Source: Planctomycetota bacterium
GTDB lineage: Bacteria; Planctomycetota; Brocadiia; SM23-32
NCBI GenBank assembly: GCA_018334735.1
Contig: JAGXLK010000105.1
Span: 1-7,279, forward strand
Direction of reading: 5' to 3'
Length of the DNA stretch: 7,279 nt
Position 1 is the stretch's first letter. Every line of letters begins with the position of its first letter. A program made the translations under genes and the position numbers. Below, one piece after another: positions 5,924-7,279 of the stretch. The notes below the pieces were generated by a model that made no database searches, had not been told where the DNA came from, and saw only the letters and a list, made by a program, of their open reading frames with translations.

Positions 5924-6754
5924 ATGGGAATGACTGACATCAGCTTGAAACCTCGGGATGCACTGCCTGCTGACGATGGGGCGGAGGCTATTGAGAACGC
6001 CGAAGTAATTGTGAAGGCCAGAAACTTCTCGGTTTTCTACGGCGACAATGAGGCCGTGGAGAAAGTCAGCGTCGATGTGCCGGGAGAGCTCGTGACGGCC
6101 ATTATTGGACCGAGTGGATGCGGCAAGAGCACATTTTTGCGGGCAATCAATCGTATGAATGACTTGATTCCGCATTGCCGGGCGGAGGGAGAGTTATATC
6201 TGGAGGGTCAAGATGTTTATTCGCCCCAGCTTGATGAGGTGGCTTTGAGGAAGACTGTGGGCATGGTGTTCCAGAAACCGAATCCTTTCCCGAAGTCTAT
6301 TTTTGACAACATTGCGTTTGGCCCTCGGCTGGAAAGAAGGCGGAATAAATCGGAGCTGACTGAACTGGTAGAGAATAGTCTGCGTGGCGCCGGACTGTGG
6401 GAGGAGGTTAAGGATAGACTCGGCGATAACGCGCTCGGGCTCTCCGGCGGACAGCAACAGAGATTATGCATAGCAAGAGCGCTGGCTGTCGAGCCGGACG
6501 TGTTGTTGATGGACGAGCCTTGTTCGGCGCTTGATCCCCGTTCCACCGCGCGGATTGAAGATTTAATTGGAGAGCTGCGGGGAGATTACACTATCATTAT
6601 CGTCACACATAACATGCAGCAGGCCGCCCGGGTGTCGGACGTGACGATGTTTTTGTACGAAGGAGCTTTGATCGAATTTGGTGATACCCAGCAGCTTTTC
6701 ACGAAACCTGAGAAACAACAGACAGAAGATTATATTACCGGCCGATTCGGTTAA
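5924..6754 (+). CDS. pstB: Phosphate transport ATPase PstB
   Basis: Cytoplasmic ABC ATPase that dimerises on the EAA loops of PstC and PstA and drives phosphate import. It has 276 residues with every catalytic motif intact: Walker [10 protein letters not shown] (62-70), Q-loop Q117 in VFQKPNPFP, signature LSGGQQQR (173-180), Walker B VLLMDEPC (193-200) followed by SALD (201-204), and the switch histidine H229 in [17 protein letters not shown] and the [10 protein letters not shown] string are typical of PstB rather than other ABC ATPases. About 17 residues at the N-terminus exceed the E. coli protein (257) and look unstructured. The start at 5924 has AGGAGA (5910-5915) 8 nt upstream. It follows pstA by 12 nt and precedes phoU by 12 nt, so it is co-transcribed with both. 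Confidence 0.98.
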   Translation: MGMTDISLKPRDALPADDGAEAIENAEVIVKARNFSVFYGDNEAVEKVSVDVPGELVTAIIGPSGCGKSTFLRAINRMNDLIPHCRAEGELYLEGQDVYSPQLDEVALRKTVGMVFQKPNPFPKSIFDNIAFGPRLERRRNKSELTELVENSLRGAGLWEEVKDRLGDNALGLSGGQQQRLCIARALAVEPDVLLMDEPCSALDPRSTARIEDLIGELRGDYTIIIVTHNMQQAARVSDVTMFLYEGALIEFGDTQQLFTKPEKQQTEDYITGRFG

Positions 6755-6766
6755 GGAGAGAATGAC

Positions 6767-7279
6767 ATGGGGTTTCATATGTTCAGAGAGGTCGAGAGGT
6801 TAAAGAAAGAGATCCTGTCGCTCGGGGCTCAGGTCGAAGAGTCCGTGCAAAAGGCCGCGCGGTCAATCGCGCAACGAGATCGCAGTCTGGCTCAGGGAAT
6901 TATTCATGATGACAATAAGATCGATTCGTTTGAAGTTGAAGTAGAGGAAGAATGTCTGAAAATTCTGGCTCTTTACCAACCCGTAGCTATTGATCTTCGA
7001 TACATCATTTCTACATTGAAAATTAATAACGATCTTGAAAGAATCGGCGATTTGGCTGTCAACATCGCCCAGGCGACACTTTTTTTGGCGGATTATCCCA
7101 GAGTGGATATGCCTTTTGATTTTACTGAAATGGCCAGAAAAGCCCAGAAAATGGTGAGTGACGCACTCGATTCCCTGGTCAATATGGATGCGCAGCTGGC
7201 CAGGGAAGTATGTGGCGGTGATATTGAAGTTGACAACATGCACGCCCATATGTACGAGCTGGTCGAACGGATGGCCTCC
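6767..7279 (+). CDS. phoU: Phosphate signalling regulator PhoU (3' end outside window)
   Basis: PhoU is a cytoplasmic all-helical protein that couples Pst transporter activity to the PhoR/PhoB-type two-component system and limits phosphate uptake. The window holds 171 codons of a family usually about 220-240 residues, so roughly three quarters is present and no stop is reached. The first PhoU repeat is complete. It shows acidic metal-binding helix residues in D48-D49, D53, E56 and E60-E62, then QPVAIDLR (71-78) and KINNDLERIGDLAVNIA (85-101). The second repeat has begun, with a matching acidic stretch near 152-157. ATG 6767 is chosen because AGGAG (6754-6758), overlapping the pstB stop, is 8 nt upstream; ATG 6779 (residue 5) is a less likely alternative. 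Its place as the last pst gene is standard. Confidence 0.96.
   Translation, partial: MGFHMFREVERLKKEILSLGAQVEESVQKAARSIAQRDRSLAQGIIHDDNKIDSFEVEVEEECLKILALYQPVAIDLRYIISTLKINNDLERIGDLAVNIAQATLFLADYPRVDMPFDFTEMARKAQKMVSDALDSLVNMDAQLAREVCGGDIEVDNMHAHMYELVERMAS

Overview
This window is the phosphate-uptake locus of a Gram-negative bacterium. All genes lie on the + strand: an outer-membrane porin, then pstS, pstC, pstA, pstB and the first 171 codons of phoU, which runs off the right edge. The Gram-negative call rests on the porin, which has a signal peptide, alternating beta-strand character and a C-terminal phenylalanine, and on the periplasmic form of PstS, which has a cleavable signal and no lipobox. 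The phylum cannot be assigned from the sequence. The porin has the flavour of deltaproteobacterial or epsilonproteobacterial Opr-type porins, but an uncultured lineage is equally possible.

Layout. Bases 1-538 contain no convincing gene: two inverted repeats near the left edge, an 11-bp-periodic Pho-box-like array around 197-235 and a purine-rich leader. The porin occupies 539-1876 and is followed by a weak terminator hairpin. Bases 1877-2217 are the pstS control region, with a second 11-bp-periodic array (1985-2023) placed 9 nt upstream of a good -10 hexamer (2022-2027), and a leader of about 180 nt. pstS (2218-3060) is separated from pstC by a strong hairpin plus T-rich tail (3087-3120), probably a partial terminator. 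pstC (3148-4287), pstA (4292-5911), pstB (5924-6754) and phoU (6767-end) are packed 4-12 nt apart, each with its own Shine-Dalgarno.

How the genes work together. The porin probably lets solutes through the outer membrane. PstS captures phosphate in the periplasm, PstC and PstA form the inner-membrane channel, and PstB powers transport by ATP hydrolysis. PhoU links transporter state to the PhoR/PhoB-type regulators, which are not in the window. The similar repeat arrays at both promoters suggest that the porin and the pst operon belong to one phosphate-starvation regulon.

What is not ordinary. PstA carries about 220 extra, highly charged, cysteine-free residues between its first and second membrane spans. 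PstC carries an extra pair of hydrophobic segments in the middle of its permease domain. The porin is extremely acidic (101 Asp+Glu against 17 Lys+Arg in 445 residues), the opposite of the Lys/Arg-rich classical phosphate porins. No mobile element, CRISPR array, tRNA or rRNA was seen. I found no wholly new system: this is a variant Pst locus with unusual membrane components.
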